This document shows, piece by piece, positions 56,029 to 63,730 of a DNA stretch of 64,000 bases; position 1 is the stretch's first letter; each line of letters opens with the position of its first letter. A model generated the notes under the pieces. That model worked only from the letters and a program-made list of their open reading frames with translations. It did no database searches and was not told where the DNA came from. The translations under genes were made by a program, and so were the position numbers. The DNA comes from JBAXTE01 sp963556065 (lineage in GTDB: Bacteria > Bacteroidota > Bacteroidia > Bacteroidales > WCHB1-69): the NCBI GenBank assembly GCA_963556065.3, contig CAUVYH020000010.1, positions 1 to 64,000 of the forward strand, read 5' to 3'.

Positions 56029-56367
56029 ATGAAAATTGCATTTACATCCACTGGAGCCACTTGGGATTCAATGATTGATCCACGGTTTGGAAGAACCGAA
56101 TTCTTTATCCTTTTTGATGAAGATACAAAACAATCTACCATTATTGATAACAGCGCGGTGAAAAACGAAGCGCATGGGGCAGGTACCGCAACCGCTCAAA
56201 AAATATTTGAACTAAATCCGGATGTGCTCATTACGGGGAATGGACCCGGAGAAAATGCAGCTATCGCCCTCAAACGGCTAGATATGAAAATTTTTGTGGA
56301 TGCCCACGGCATGACGATTACGCAAGCGTATGAGCAGTATAAAAACGGAACTTTAAAAGAAATTTAG
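56029..56367 (+). CDS. NifB/NifX-type cofactor-binding protein 3
   Basis: 112 residues. MKIAFTSTGATWDSMIDPRFGRTEFFILFD is the Orange-protein-like fold; LITGNGPGENAAIALKRLDM follows, without His/Cys tail. 24 bp after ATPase B. Orange protein itself (ORP) is a single domain of this size, so this is the best ORP candidate of the four. Confidence 0.88.
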   Translation: MKIAFTSTGATWDSMIDPRFGRTEFFILFDEDTKQSTIIDNSAVKNEAHGAGTATAQKIFELNPDVLITGNGPGENAAIALKRLDMKIFVDAHGMTITQAYEQYKNGTLKEI

Positions 56368-56404
56368 CCTGAATAATTCGTCCATAGAGCATTATAAACA
56401 ATCA

Positions 56405-57340
56405 ATGGAAAACCTTATTTTTGGACTGGTAACATCACGCCGTTTGGGGATAAACAATATTCCTCGTGAGATTTGTAGTTATTCCTGCGCATACTGCCAA
56501 ATTGGGAAAGCAGAGATAATTCAATATCAACGGATGGGATATTACGACCCAGATGAGATTCTTCGGCAAGTCGAACTCAAGCTGAAACGACTAAATACGG
56601 AAGATTATCCCGAATATATCACCATTGTTCCCGATGGAGAGCCAACACTTGATATACACTTGAATATCTTGATTCAAAAATTGAAAACTTTTGGGATTCC
56701 GGTGGCGATTATCACCAATAGCTCGTTAATAAATGAGGAGTCTGTTCAGGGAGCATTATATAATGCAAATTATCTTTCGTTTAAAGTTGATTCGGTAATT
56801 AACAACTCTTGGAAAAAAATCAATAAACCACACAAAAGCATAAAATTGAACTCGATTCTTTCGGGCATTGAAAATTTTGCAAAAAGTTATCGGGGGGTCT
56901 TAGTGACAGAATCGATGTTGTTAAAAGGAATAAACGACAATAGCATGGAAATTAGATTGTTGGCAAATTTCATCCAAACGATTCATCCAGCAGTTGCTTA
57001 TATTGCTATACCAACTCGCCCAACAGCTTTCGAAAACATTATTGGCGCTGATGAGTTTTCAGTCGCTTATGCATATCACGAATTCAAAGAAAAGAACATT
57101 AACGTAGAGCATCTTACTGGATACGAAGGAAATGCATTTGCTTCGTCTGGAAATTTCACGGCCGATATTCTTAGTATTACTGCGGTTCATCCGATGCGAA
57201 AAGATGCGGTGTTGGCATTAATGGCAAAAACAAATGAAACCGAAGAGGTGTTAAACGGGCTACTTGAGCAGCAATTAATTCAAAAATTAGAGTTCGATAA
57301 TCAGGATTATTATCTGCGTAAATTCAACAAAAAAAAGTAA
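56405..57340 (+). CDS. Radical SAM protein (COG0731-like)
   Basis: 311 residues. FGLVTSRRLGINNIPREICS and CSYSCAYCQIG supply the CxxxCxxC [4Fe-4S] motif; IVPDGEPTLDIHL and SLINEESVQGALYNANYLSF follow a TIM-barrel pattern. The C-terminal 60 residues form a winged-helix-like tail (LMAKTNETEEVLNGLLEQ). Related to COG0731 oxidoreductases (TYW1-like family). In this setting it may modify a cofactor or peptide; the substrate is unknown. Starts 37 bp after the NifX-like gene. Confidence 0.9.
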   Translation: MENLIFGLVTSRRLGINNIPREICSYSCAYCQIGKAEIIQYQRMGYYDPDEILRQVELKLKRLNTEDYPEYITIVPDGEPTLDIHLNILIQKLKTFGIPVAIITNSSLINEESVQGALYNANYLSFKVDSVINNSWKKINKPHKSIKLNSILSGIENFAKSYRGVLVTESMLLKGINDNSMEIRLLANFIQTIHPAVAYIAIPTRPTAFENIIGADEFSVAYAYHEFKEKNINVEHLTGYEGNAFASSGNFTADILSITAVHPMRKDAVLALMAKTNETEEVLNGLLEQQLIQKLEFDNQDYYLRKFNKKK

Positions 57341-57344
57341 AAAA

Positions 57345-57858
57345 ATGAGCGGATACGTACACTTATACACTGGAAACGGCAAAGGGAAAACAACTGCAGC
57401 TTTGGGGTTGGCGCTAAGGGCTGTAGGGGCTGGTAAACGTGTGTTTATAGGTCAATTTGTAAAAGGGATGCATTATTCAGAATTAGAATCCATCGCACGA
57501 TTTCCAGAAATCACCATCAAACAATTTGGGTTGGATTGTTTTATCGAAAACCAACCCACTCAAAATGACATTGATGCTGCTCGAAAGGGATTGTCGGAAG
57601 TCGCTACAATTATCAAACAAAATCAATTTGATATAATTGTTTTGGATGAAGTTTGCATCGCCCTTTATTACCATCTTTTTGAAACAAAAGCGTTGATTCA
57701 ACTTGTTTCTCGAAAACCGTCCGAAATGGAAATTGTACTAACTGGCAGATACGCTCCATTGGAGCTTTATGATATCGCCCGATTTAATTACTGAAATGAA
57801 AGAGATAAAACACTACTATAACAAAGGAGTTCAAGCTCGAAAAGGAATCGAATATTAA
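57345..57858 (+). pseudogene. cobO: Cob(I)alamin adenosyltransferase CobO/BtuR, frameshifted near the C-terminus
   Basis: LYTGNGKGKTTAALGLALRA is the ATP loop; IIVLDEVCIAL and EIVLTGRYAPLELYDIA are conserved late motifs. After three C at 57778-57780 the frame stops (57794), while the frame with one C fewer reads ADLITEMKEIKHYYNKGVQARKG to a stop at 57858, exactly the family's ending. Corrected length 170 residues. It adenosylates corrinoids. Lies 4 bp after the radical SAM gene. Confidence 0.88.
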
Positions 57859-57880
57859 CTAAATATAAAAAACAATAATT

Positions 57881-58286
57881 ATGAAATCAAAATCACTTTG
57901 GACAAGACAGTTTTCAATCTGTTGTCGACAATGGAAGAAATCACAGTATGGTCATCGATTTACCCGAGGCAAAAGGGGGAATGAATAGTGGACCCACCGC
58001 TTTGGAAGTATGTGTGATGGGTTTTAGCGGTTGCGTAGGAACCATTTTTGCAATGGTTGCACAAAAAATGAGACTCTCGTTTGATAAAATGGAAGTCGAT
58101 GTAAATGCGGAACAAAAAGATAATGCTCCCACCATTACCGACATCCATTTTGTATTATCGATTAAGACGAATGAAGAGATGCAAAAAATCGAGAAATGTC
58201 TTAATCACACTCTAGAGACCTGTCCTGTTGGGGTGTTATTCAAAAATGCAGGTGTAGTTATTACTAACGAAATTAAATTTATCTAA
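57881..58286 (+). pseudogene. OsmC family protein with start-proximal frameshift
   Basis: From the ATG at 57881, AAATC runs into the wrong frame; with two A instead of three at 57884-57886 it reads MNQNHFGQDSFQSVVDNGRN, then HSMVIDLPEAKGGMNSGPTA, LEVCVMGFSGCVGTIF, and CLNHTLETCPVGVLFKNAGV. These are the OsmC/Ohr features, including both redox Cys (SGC and ETCPV). Corrected length 134 residues. Acts in thiol peroxide reduction. The frameshift may be an error. Confidence 0.85.
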
Positions 58287-58288
58287 TC

Positions 58289-59080
58289 ATGAGCAGTTTG
58301 GAAAAATTCTCTTTGCCGAATGTTAAAAACATAATTGTAATCGCTTCCGGAAAAGGGGGCGTTGGAAAATCGACGGTCGCTGCAAATATTGCCATTACCT
58401 TGGCTCGTCAGGGATTAAAAGTAGCCTTGGTGGATGCCGATATTTATGGGCCATCCATCCCGAAGATGTTTGGGATCGAAGGCTTAAATCCAGAAGTCTC
58501 CCGTAATGGGGATGCTGAAACGATGTTTCCCATTGAAAAATACGGGGTAAAAATCATGTCCATCGGTTTTTTTATTGCCAAAAATCAGGGGCTGATTTGG
58601 CGTGGACCTATGGCATCCAATGCAATAAGTCAACTCATTGAGAATACCCAATGGGGAGACTTGGATTATATGATTATCGATTTCCCTCCAGGTACCGGTG
58701 ATATTCAGCTTACCACAGTGCAGAAGTATGAGATTACCGGAGCAATCATTGTCACCACGCCTCAAGAAATTGCATTGAATGATGCACGAAAGGCCGTTTC
58801 TCTTTTTACCACCCTTGGCGTTACCGTACCAATTATAGGCATCGTCGAAAATATGTCCTGGTTTTCTCCTGTTCCTCATCCCGAAGAGAAATATTATATC
58901 TTTGGTAAAGGTGGCGGTGAATTATTGGCAAAAGAGACTAACACCAAGTTGCTGGGGCAAATACCTTTGGTCGCCGAATTGGGGGAAGCTGCAGAAAAAG
59001 GATTAAGTGTTCACAATCAGTCCGATGTAAAACCTTCCGAAGCATTTGATAAAATCATTGAACAGATCCTTGAAAATTAG
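58289..59080 (+). CDS. Mrp/NBP35 family iron-sulfur carrier ATPase, short form 1
   Basis: 263 residues. IVIASGKGGVGKSTVAANIA (Walker A), DADIYGPSIPKMFGIEG, GLIWRGPMASNAISQLIENT and IIDFPPGTGDIQLTTVQKYE are Mrp-type. No DUF59 N-terminal domain and no CPxC cluster motif: ENMSWFSPVPHPEEK stands where the Cys motif would be. It begins 2 bp after the OsmC stop. Paralogue of the 62645 gene. Confidence 0.92.
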   Translation: MSSLEKFSLPNVKNIIVIASGKGGVGKSTVAANIAITLARQGLKVALVDADIYGPSIPKMFGIEGLNPEVSRNGDAETMFPIEKYGVKIMSIGFFIAKNQGLIWRGPMASNAISQLIENTQWGDLDYMIIDFPPGTGDIQLTTVQKYEITGAIIVTTPQEIALNDARKAVSLFTTLGVTVPIIGIVENMSWFSPVPHPEEKYYIFGKGGGELLAKETNTKLLGQIPLVAELGEAAEKGLSVHNQSDVKPSEAFDKIIEQILEN

Positions 59081-59211
59081 CATTCCACTGCTTGTTTAAT
59101 ATTCTGATGCCGATTTGTTCTCTTTTTTTTTATTTTATTTTGAACAATTGATCTAATAGAACTGTTAATAATCTAGTTGTTATAACGTTTATAAACTTAA
59201 AACTGAGAGAA

Positions 59212-59268
59212 ATGAAGATAACCGATATTCGGAGAATGAAAGAAGAGTTTATGAAAATTAGAATGTAA
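59212..59268 (+). CDS. 18-residue leader ORF before the peroxiredoxin
   Basis: MKITDIRRMKEEFMKIRM, an amphipathic basic peptide, with GAGAGA just before the ATG, ending 17 bp before the peroxiredoxin start. It may be a leader peptide or chance. Confidence 0.25.
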   Translation: MKITDIRRMKEEFMKIRM

Positions 59269-59285
59269 ATTTAAACAATAAGATT

Positions 59286-59993
59286 ATGGAAGAGCAAGTT
59301 TTTGCTATGCCAAGAATTGGCGAAAAAGCACCAGAATTTAAAGCTGTGACCACACAGGGGGAAATTAATTTTCCGGCCGATTATAAAGGAAGTTGGGTTA
59401 TATTATTCAGTCACCCTGCAGATTTTACTCCTGTGTGTACTTCTGAGTTTATGACTTTTGCAACTATGGAAAAACAATTTAATGAAGCCAATTGCAAATT
59501 AGTTGGACTTTCCGTGGATGGGTTATATAGCCATATCGCATGGTTGCGAACGATAAAGGACAAAATTGAATACAAGGGGATGAAAAATGTGGAGGTTACC
59601 TTTCCGCTAATTGAAGACATTACGATGGAGGTGGCCAAAAAATATGGGATGATGATGCCTGGCGAAAGTAACACAAAGGCAGTTCGTGCTGTGTTTGTCA
59701 TAGATCCCCAAGGAATCATCAGAACAATTATTTACTACCCATTGAGTTTGGGGCGTAATTTTGACGAATTGTACCGTGTGATATTAGCACTACAGACAGC
59801 GGATGAGTTTAGCGTAGCAACTCCAGCTGACTGGAGGCCAGGAGATGAAGTAATTGTCCCGACGGCAGGATCTTGTGGCGTTGCAAAGGAGAGAATGGAA
59901 AGCAAGGATGAAAACACAAAATGTTACGACTGGTTCTTCTGTACCAAGAAATTGAGTAAAGAAGAGGTCTTGAAAAAAATATTAAAAAAATAG
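59286..59993 (+). CDS. Peroxiredoxin, Prx6/archaeal type
   Basis: 235 residues. SHPADFTPVCTSEFMTFATM holds the peroxidatic Cys (about residue 51). The longer C-terminal arm has SCGVAKERMESK and KCYDWFFCTK: a C-x5-C pair as in archaeal Prx6 enzymes that recycle with C-terminal Cys. It removes H2O2 and organic peroxides in the cytosol. Terminator after it at 60018-60048. Confidence 0.95.
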   Translation: MEEQVFAMPRIGEKAPEFKAVTTQGEINFPADYKGSWVILFSHPADFTPVCTSEFMTFATMEKQFNEANCKLVGLSVDGLYSHIAWLRTIKDKIEYKGMKNVEVTFPLIEDITMEVAKKYGMMMPGESNTKAVRAVFVIDPQGIIRTIIYYPLSLGRNFDELYRVILALQTADEFSVATPADWRPGDEVIVPTAGSCGVAKERMESKDENTKCYDWFFCTKKLSKEEVLKKILKK

Positions 59994-60017
59994 TCCTAAT
60001 TCTCAAATTATTCGATT

Positions 60018-60048
60018 AAGGGGAGTTGCTGAAAAAGTGACTCCCCTT
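60018..60048 (+). terminator. Rho-independent terminator after the peroxiredoxin
   Basis: Arms AAGGGGAGT (60018-60026) and ACTCCCCTT (60040-60048), 13-nt loop, then ATTTCT. Confidence 0.75.
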
Positions 60049-60197
60049 ATTTCTGGTGAAATATAAACAGAGGCTGTCATTGGAATTTTACCGACCGGAT
60101 TTATTTCTGGGTTCGATTTTATATTTAATAATTGCAATGGATATAATCATTTTGCAAATTCCCGTATCTTTTTTTAGAAGAAAAGTCAAAAAAATAT

Positions 60198-60227
60198 TTG
60201 TTTATGAACCTAAGTTCATTATCTTTG
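60198..60227 (+). promoter_or_regulatory. Promoter with ATGAAC-N4-GTTCAT operator, DUF134 gene 2
   Basis: TTG (60198-60200), 19-bp spacer, TATCTTTG (60220-60227). Palindrome ATGAAC-CTAA-GTTCAT (60204-60219) ends directly at the -7 box, with identical geometry to 46046-46069. Confidence 0.8.
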
Positions 60228-60269
60228 CAAAAAAAATAAAATAGTGCAATTAAATACTATCAATTCTTA

Positions 60270-60695
60270 ATGGCAAGACCACAGATAAAAAGAACGGTTT
60301 GCAATCCACCGAAGATGATTGGTTTTAAGCCATATGGATTTACTGCATCTAAAATAGAAACGATAAAGCTAACTTATGAAGGGTATGAATCTATTCGATT
60401 GGTCAATCATGAAATGCTGTCGCATGAATTAGCCGCTGAACAGATGCATGTTTCCCGCCCCACATTAACAAGAATCTATAATAAAGCGCTTAAAATTATT
60501 GCAACTGCATTGGTTGAATGCAAAGCTCTCGAGATTGAAGGAGGGAATTTTCAGTTTGAACAAGAATGGTTTCGATGCAAAAAATGCCATAAATTAATTC
60601 AAGGGTTAGACAATCATACTAAATGCAATTCCTGCTCTATGTTTGGAGTGGATGAATTAATTCATATAAATTCAAAATCAAATCAATTAATATAA
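60270..60695 (+). CDS. DUF134 (UPF0251) DNA-binding protein 2
   Basis: 141 residues. RTVCNPPKMIGFKPYGFTAS, LTYEGYESIRLVNHEMLSHE and the helix-turn-helix MHVSRPTLTRIYNKALKIIA. C-terminal CKKCHKLIQG…CNSCSMFG four-Cys knuckle. About half-identical by eye to the 46096 protein. Probably regulates itself and the flanking cluster through ATGAAC-N4-GTTCAT. It lies 7 bp before the PLP enzyme gene. Confidence 0.9.
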   Translation: MARPQIKRTVCNPPKMIGFKPYGFTASKIETIKLTYEGYESIRLVNHEMLSHELAAEQMHVSRPTLTRIYNKALKIIATALVECKALEIEGGNFQFEQEWFRCKKCHKLIQGLDNHTKCNSCSMFGVDELIHINSKSNQLI

Positions 60696-60702
60696 TAAGA
60701 TT

Positions 60703-61884
60703 ATGGACACTAAAAATTCAGGGTTTAATACCAAACTGATTCACGCAGGTGAAATTGAAGATCAATTTGGATCGGCAACACCTCCAATTTATCAAACTTC
60801 AACTTTTTCATTTAAAAGTGCCGAAGAAGGAGCAAAATGCTTTGCGGGCGAAAGCAATGGCTATATTTATACCCGTATTAACAATCCTACCATTGACGCT
60901 TTAGAACGTCAGATTGCAGTGTTGGAAAACGGTTGTGGCGGAATTGCTGTAAGCTCTGGTATGGCAGCTGTAAACGTGATTTACCAAACATTGTTAGCTT
61001 CGGGCGACCACATGGTGAGCACCGATGCCGTATATGGTCCTTCCCGTGCAATCATGGAAAATCATTATCCAAAATATGGCGTTGAAAGCACTTATATCAA
61101 TACTACAAATTTAGAAAACATAGAAAAAGCATTCCGCCCAAATACAAAAGTTTTGTATATTGAATCCCCTGCAAATCCTACTATGGATATTACCGATATT
61201 GAAAAATGTGCCGAAATTGCCCACCGTCATGGTGCTTTATTGGTCGTTGACAATACATTCAGTAGCCCATATCTTTTAAAACCATTGGATTTAGGTGCAG
61301 ATATCGTTTTTCATTCTATGACCAAATTCATTAATGGACATGCAGATGTTGTTGCCGGAATTGTAATTGCAAAGGAAGAACAGCTATATAAGAAGCTACG
61401 TGGCATGATGGTAAGTTTAGGTTGTAATATGGATCCACACCAAGCTTATTTAGTTTTAAGAGGTGTAAAAACTTTAGGAATTCGTATTGACAGAGCGGTT
61501 GAAAGTGCTCAAAAGGTAGCAGAATTCCTCGAAAATCATTCAAAAGTAGCTTGGGTAAAATATCCCGGTTTAAAATCACATCCTCAATACGAATTAGGGA
61601 AACGCCAATTAAAGGCTTCTGGTACCATGATCAGCTTTGGTTTAAAAAGCGAATTTGAAGGTGCTAAAAAATTGATGAATAATGTACATCTTGCTCTTTT
61701 GGCCGTTTCATTAGGTGGTGTTGAAACACTTATTCAACATCCTGCTTCGATGACTCACTCTAAAGTAACCAAAGAAGGTAAATTAAAAGCCGGAATCACC
61801 GACGATTTGATCCGCTTTTCCGTGGGTATCGAAGATGCGGAAGATATCATTGCAGATTTGGAAAATGGTCTGGCTAAAGTATAA
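60703..61884 (+). CDS. Cys/Met-metabolism PLP enzyme (cystathionine gamma-lyase/synthase or methionine gamma-lyase)
   Basis: 393 residues. TKLIHAGEIEDQFGSATPPI, SNGYIYTRINNPTIDALERQ, SGMAAVNVIYQTLLASGDHM and VFHSMTKFINGHADVVAGIV (the PLP lysine in SMTKF) define the family. The segment VYGPSRAIM has Pro/Ser where classic methionine gamma-lyases have a Cys, so the substrate choice is open. It is the gene directly downstream of a DUF134 regulator, 7 bp apart, which links sulfur supply to the cluster. Confidence 0.88.
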   Translation: MDTKNSGFNTKLIHAGEIEDQFGSATPPIYQTSTFSFKSAEEGAKCFAGESNGYIYTRINNPTIDALERQIAVLENGCGGIAVSSGMAAVNVIYQTLLASGDHMVSTDAVYGPSRAIMENHYPKYGVESTYINTTNLENIEKAFRPNTKVLYIESPANPTMDITDIEKCAEIAHRHGALLVVDNTFSSPYLLKPLDLGADIVFHSMTKFINGHADVVAGIVIAKEEQLYKKLRGMMVSLGCNMDPHQAYLVLRGVKTLGIRIDRAVESAQKVAEFLENHSKVAWVKYPGLKSHPQYELGKRQLKASGTMISFGLKSEFEGAKKLMNNVHLALLAVSLGGVETLIQHPASMTHSKVTKEGKLKAGITDDLIRFSVGIEDAEDIIADLENGLAKV

Positions 61885-61935
61885 TTAGTTCTAAGAAGTT
61901 TTTTTCGGATATAGATACATAAAAAATAAAAAAAT

Positions 61936-62319
61936 ATGAAAGTTGCCATTCCTTTAACCGCAAACAATCAAGTCGATGATCATTTTGGTCATTGCGCATT
62001 TTACAGCGTCTTTTCAGTAAGTGAAGGTGGGGATGTAAAAGAAGAAAATATCATTGAAGCAACCGCAGGTTGTGGTTGTAAATCTAATATAGCGACGGTC
62101 CTGGCTGATCAAGGAGTAACGGTGATGTTAGCCGGTGGTATAGGAGCTGGCGCCATCAATGTGCTCAATAATGCAGGGATTGAAGTAATCAGGGGGTGTA
62201 GCGGAGATGTTACATTATTGGTGAAACAATTCGCAACAGGCAAATTGACAGACAGTGGAGTGAGTTGTGCGAGCCACGATTCCCATCATTCCGAAGATGG
62301 TCATGTCTGTTCTCACTAA
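61936..62319 (+). CDS. NifB/NifX-type cofactor-binding protein 4, with His/Cys tail
   Basis: 127 residues. MKVAIPLTANNQVDDHFGHC and GGIGAGAINVLNNAGIEVIR show the fold; the insert ATAGCGCKSNIA adds three Cys, and the tail SCASHDSHHSEDGHVCSH is metal-binding. Shares its ending CSH with the 49058 protein. 51 bp after the PLP gene. Confidence 0.88.
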   Translation: MKVAIPLTANNQVDDHFGHCAFYSVFSVSEGGDVKEENIIEATAGCGCKSNIATVLADQGVTVMLAGGIGAGAINVLNNAGIEVIRGCSGDVTLLVKQFATGKLTDSGVSCASHDSHHSEDGHVCSH

Positions 62320-62378
62320 TTACGTAAGTTAAATTTGTGGGGATTTCGATGCCTCTAATTCATAAATATTAAACATTT

Positions 62379-62412
62379 AGAACCGATGGACTTATTTCTG
62401 TCGGTTCTTTTT
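62379..62412 (+). terminator. Rho-independent terminator
   Basis: Arms AGAACCGA (62379-62386) and TCGGTTCT (62401-62408) followed by T5. The rest of the 325-bp gap to 62644 shows no gene; a -7 box lies at 62619-62626. Confidence 0.75.
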
Positions 62413-62618
62413 GTCTTTGTCGTGGTTTTCAATATTTTGATGATGTTTTTTTATGATCAGAATCTTCATGCTTTTTTTCGTGCTTTAGCCTTGTAGAGAA
62501 TCGAATTCAGTGTCATTTATTCAGGATAGCCTTGTTGATACTCAAATAATAGTTATTGTTGTAGTGAGAAGTGAGTTCGCAAAGTTAAAATAATTTAATG
62601 GGATATGATTATAAATAT

Positions 62619-62626
62619 TACTTTTG
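62619..62626 (+). promoter_or_regulatory. -7 promoter box for the second Mrp gene
   Basis: TACTTTTG fits TAnnTTTG, 18 bp before the ATG at 62645. No TTG at -33 is seen. Confidence 0.4.
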
Positions 62627-62644
62627 TAAATAAAACATTTAACA

Positions 62645-63430
62645 ATGGGCGAATTGCTAGAAATAAACAAGATTGAACACCGGATAGCGGTAGCTTCCGG
62701 TAAGGGTGGCGTGGGAAAATCGACGGTTGCGGCAAATCTGGCACTGGCTTATGCAGGTCAGGGACTCAGAACGGCACTATTGGATGCGGATATTTGGGGG
62801 CCTTCGATTCCGATTTTATTCGGATTAGAGGATTTTCGCCCGGAAATGACAAATATTGAAGGAAAAGACGTAATTATTCCTGCCGAGAAGTTTGGAGTTA
62901 AAATTCTTTCCATCGGTTTTTTCGTTCGCCCCGATCAGGCTTTGATATGGCGGGGACCGGCAGCTTCGAACGCACTTTCACAACTCTTTTTTAATGCCTT
63001 ATGGGGGGATATTGATGTGATGGTGATTGATATGCCTCCAGGTACCGGCGATATTCCGATTACATTGTGTAACGATGTTAAACCGAATAAATCCATTATT
63101 GTAACTACTCCGCAGAAATTATCGGTGGCCGATGCTCAAAAAGCGGGCTTGTTGTTTCTCAACGATAGTGTGAAGGTGCCGATTTCAGGGGTTGTAGAGA
63201 ATATGTCATGGTTTTCTCCTACAGAACATCCCGAAGAACGGTATGAACTTTTCGGTCAAGGAGGAGGTCAGGCACTTGCTTGCTCGCTGGGAACCCAATT
63301 GCTGGCGCAGATTCCACTGGCACAGGGTATGGCAAAATCTGCCGATCAAGGAAAACTGCTTACTTACGATCAAAATGGAATTACCATTCCGATCTATCAT
63401 AAACTTGCTTTTGATTTGATCGAAAATTAA
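62645..63430 (+). CDS. Mrp/NBP35 family iron-sulfur carrier ATPase, short form 2
   Basis: 261 residues. RIAVASGKGGVGKSTVAANL, LLDADIWGPSIPILFGLEDF, ALIWRGPAASNALSQLFFNA and VIDMPPGTGDIPITLCNDVK. Like its paralogue at 58289 it lacks DUF59 and a C-terminal CxxC (ENMSWFSPTEHPEERYELFG). Expressed from its own promoter, after a terminator, so it is a separate unit at the edge of the cluster. Confidence 0.92.
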   Translation: MGELLEINKIEHRIAVASGKGGVGKSTVAANLALAYAGQGLRTALLDADIWGPSIPILFGLEDFRPEMTNIEGKDVIIPAEKFGVKILSIGFFVRPDQALIWRGPAASNALSQLFFNALWGDIDVMVIDMPPGTGDIPITLCNDVKPNKSIIVTTPQKLSVADAQKAGLLFLNDSVKVPISGVVENMSWFSPTEHPEERYELFGQGGGQALACSLGTQLLAQIPLAQGMAKSADQGKLLTYDQNGITIPIYHKLAFDLIEN

Positions 63431-63730
63431 AGTCAAGAAGATCTTTTATTTTTCGGGAAAGATGAGATGATAGTTCGGCAGGCTCAGTGTGTATCTTTGC
63501 GCAACTTCGTGTAGTAGTAAAAAGTCGGGTCGCTTATTACGCTAGTACTCGATTACTTTTTAGTCGGAATTCCCATACAATTAATATCTGTTTAAACCTG
63601 GAATTAGGGATGTATGGTTATAATCAAATTCTCAATAAAAAACATTTTTTTATAAAAAGAAACAAAATCAGAAATCATTTGTTTTTTTTTTTTGTTTCTT
63701 TGTCTTTAAAATATACTAAAGAGGAAATTC
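63431..63730. other. Intergenic region before pepE
   Basis: 300 bp without a supported gene. A TATCTTTG box lies at 63492-63499, 231 bp before the pepE ATG. A run of nine or more T (about 63685-63693) follows a sequence without a clear stem. Confidence 0.5.

Noticed and set aside
60056..60244. 62-residue open frame
   Set aside because: Covers the promoter and operator of the DUF134 gene, is AT-rich, and has no domain.
46618..62319. Nitrogenase cofactor biosynthesis locus
   Set aside because: The NifX-like domain alone does not indicate nitrogen fixation; no nifHDK, nifE/N or nifB proper is seen.
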